Shown piece after piece: positions 63,691 to 64,000 of a stretch of DNA of 64,000 nt. The stretch is taken from positions 10,175,501 to 10,239,500 of the forward strand of contig NC_085127.1 in the NCBI RefSeq assembly GCF_030269925.1, written 5' to 3'. This stretch comes from Bombyx mori (taxonomy: Eukaryota; Arthropoda; Insecta; Lepidoptera; Bombycidae). Under the pieces are notes generated by a model, which was not told the origin of the DNA, made no database searches, and worked only from the letters and a program-made list of their open reading frames with translations. Made by a program: the position numbers and the translations under genes. Numbering within the stretch: position 1 is the stretch's first letter; each line of letters opens with the position of its first letter.

Positions 63691-63974
63691 AATTGTAGAG
63701 TGAGATTGGCTATTCGCTATATATTATAGTGACTGTTTTACATCAGATGGGCCGGGAGTTCGTTTACCTATCTACACCTTTTTTTTTTGTATCAAATGAT
63801 ATGAATATTCCATAAAACCGAATATCATATTCGAGGATCGGTTCAATTTTTTTATTTGTGAGTCATTCAGAATTAATCTCAAAAACGCCTCAAAAAGCTA
63901 TCATGAGCTTCATAGTGCGTTTCCGGAAATCTTTTTTGTCACGTTAGAATAAATTACCCTCTTACGCGTTTCCT

Positions 63975-64000
63975 GACCGCTATAACATGTCCTTCAAACG
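63975..64000 (+). mobile_element. start of a SINE-2-type copy, cut by window edge
   Basis: CTATAACATGTCCTTCAAACG resembles 22240-22268. Confidence 0.35.

Noticed and set aside
1..64000. CRISPR arrays, bacterial operons, rRNA genes or viral structural genes
   Set aside because: None seen. Repeats are dispersed eukaryotic elements, and no regularly spaced array or rRNA signature was found.

Overview
The window is a piece of a lepidopteran nuclear genome, almost certainly a silkworm (Bombyx). The reasons are about two dozen copies of the Bm1 SINE (tRNA-like head, GGTGGTAGGACCTCTTGTGA core, CAATAAAA tail), lepidopteran R1-, RTE- and Jockey-type LINEs, a DD37D mariner, several non-autonomous Helitron families and an intron-exon gene. 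There are no bacterial operons, CRISPR arrays or rRNA. Most of the sequence is AT-rich intronic or intergenic DNA filled with mobile elements. Long open frames are nearly all transposon genes.

The host gene I can support best lies on the minus strand. Four exons (46701-46580, 38617-38512, 31507-31303, 28065-27867) encode TM3 to TM5 and TM7 of a rhodopsin-class neuropeptide receptor of the GnRH-receptor superfamily (AKH/ACP/corazonin type). Splice sites and phases agree for the first three exons. The exon that should carry TM6, between 31303 and 28065, cannot be found. The TM1-TM2 exons lie outside what I could recognise. On the plus strand, 10100-10391 and 11486-11600 look like two exons of an unrecognised gene, and 51562-51764 could be a first coding exon.

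Layout: 1-6200, Helitron-like elements, Bm1 pieces, an unclassified repeat and a 295-bp tandem duplication. 6238-8500, the 3' end of an R1-clade LINE and a near-intact DD37D mariner. 8.6-14.4 kb, the candidate plus-strand exons and scattered repeats. 14.4-19.1 kb, a SINE/MITE composite, an exact 180-bp duplication, a PIF/Harbinger element with TTA target duplications and a Bm1 inserted in a Jockey RT fragment. 19-27 kb, AT-rich DNA with a second TTA-flanked MITE and Helitrons. 27.8-46.7 kb, the receptor gene, whose introns hold a complete Ty3/gypsy element (33594-38381) and a 3.7-kb Jockey-clade LINE with an intact ORF2 (40908-44594). 47-55 kb, Bm1 copies, RTE remnants and Helitrons. 56212-60043, an LTR element with identical 366-bp LTRs but a scrambled interior holding SINE and LINE pieces. 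60-64 kb, RTE remnants and more Bm1.

The most interesting signals are the following. The gypsy element has no tRNA-type primer site; its primer-binding position is an 11-nt complement of its own LTR (a self-priming candidate), and it has a textbook A AAA AAC gag-pol slip site. The composite LTR element carries a Bm1 half with a strong A-to-G bias. The receptor gene lacks its TM6 exon, and one of its splice acceptors abuts a LINE tail. Two hairpin insertions look like template-switch products. All alignments were made by eye; no database search was run.
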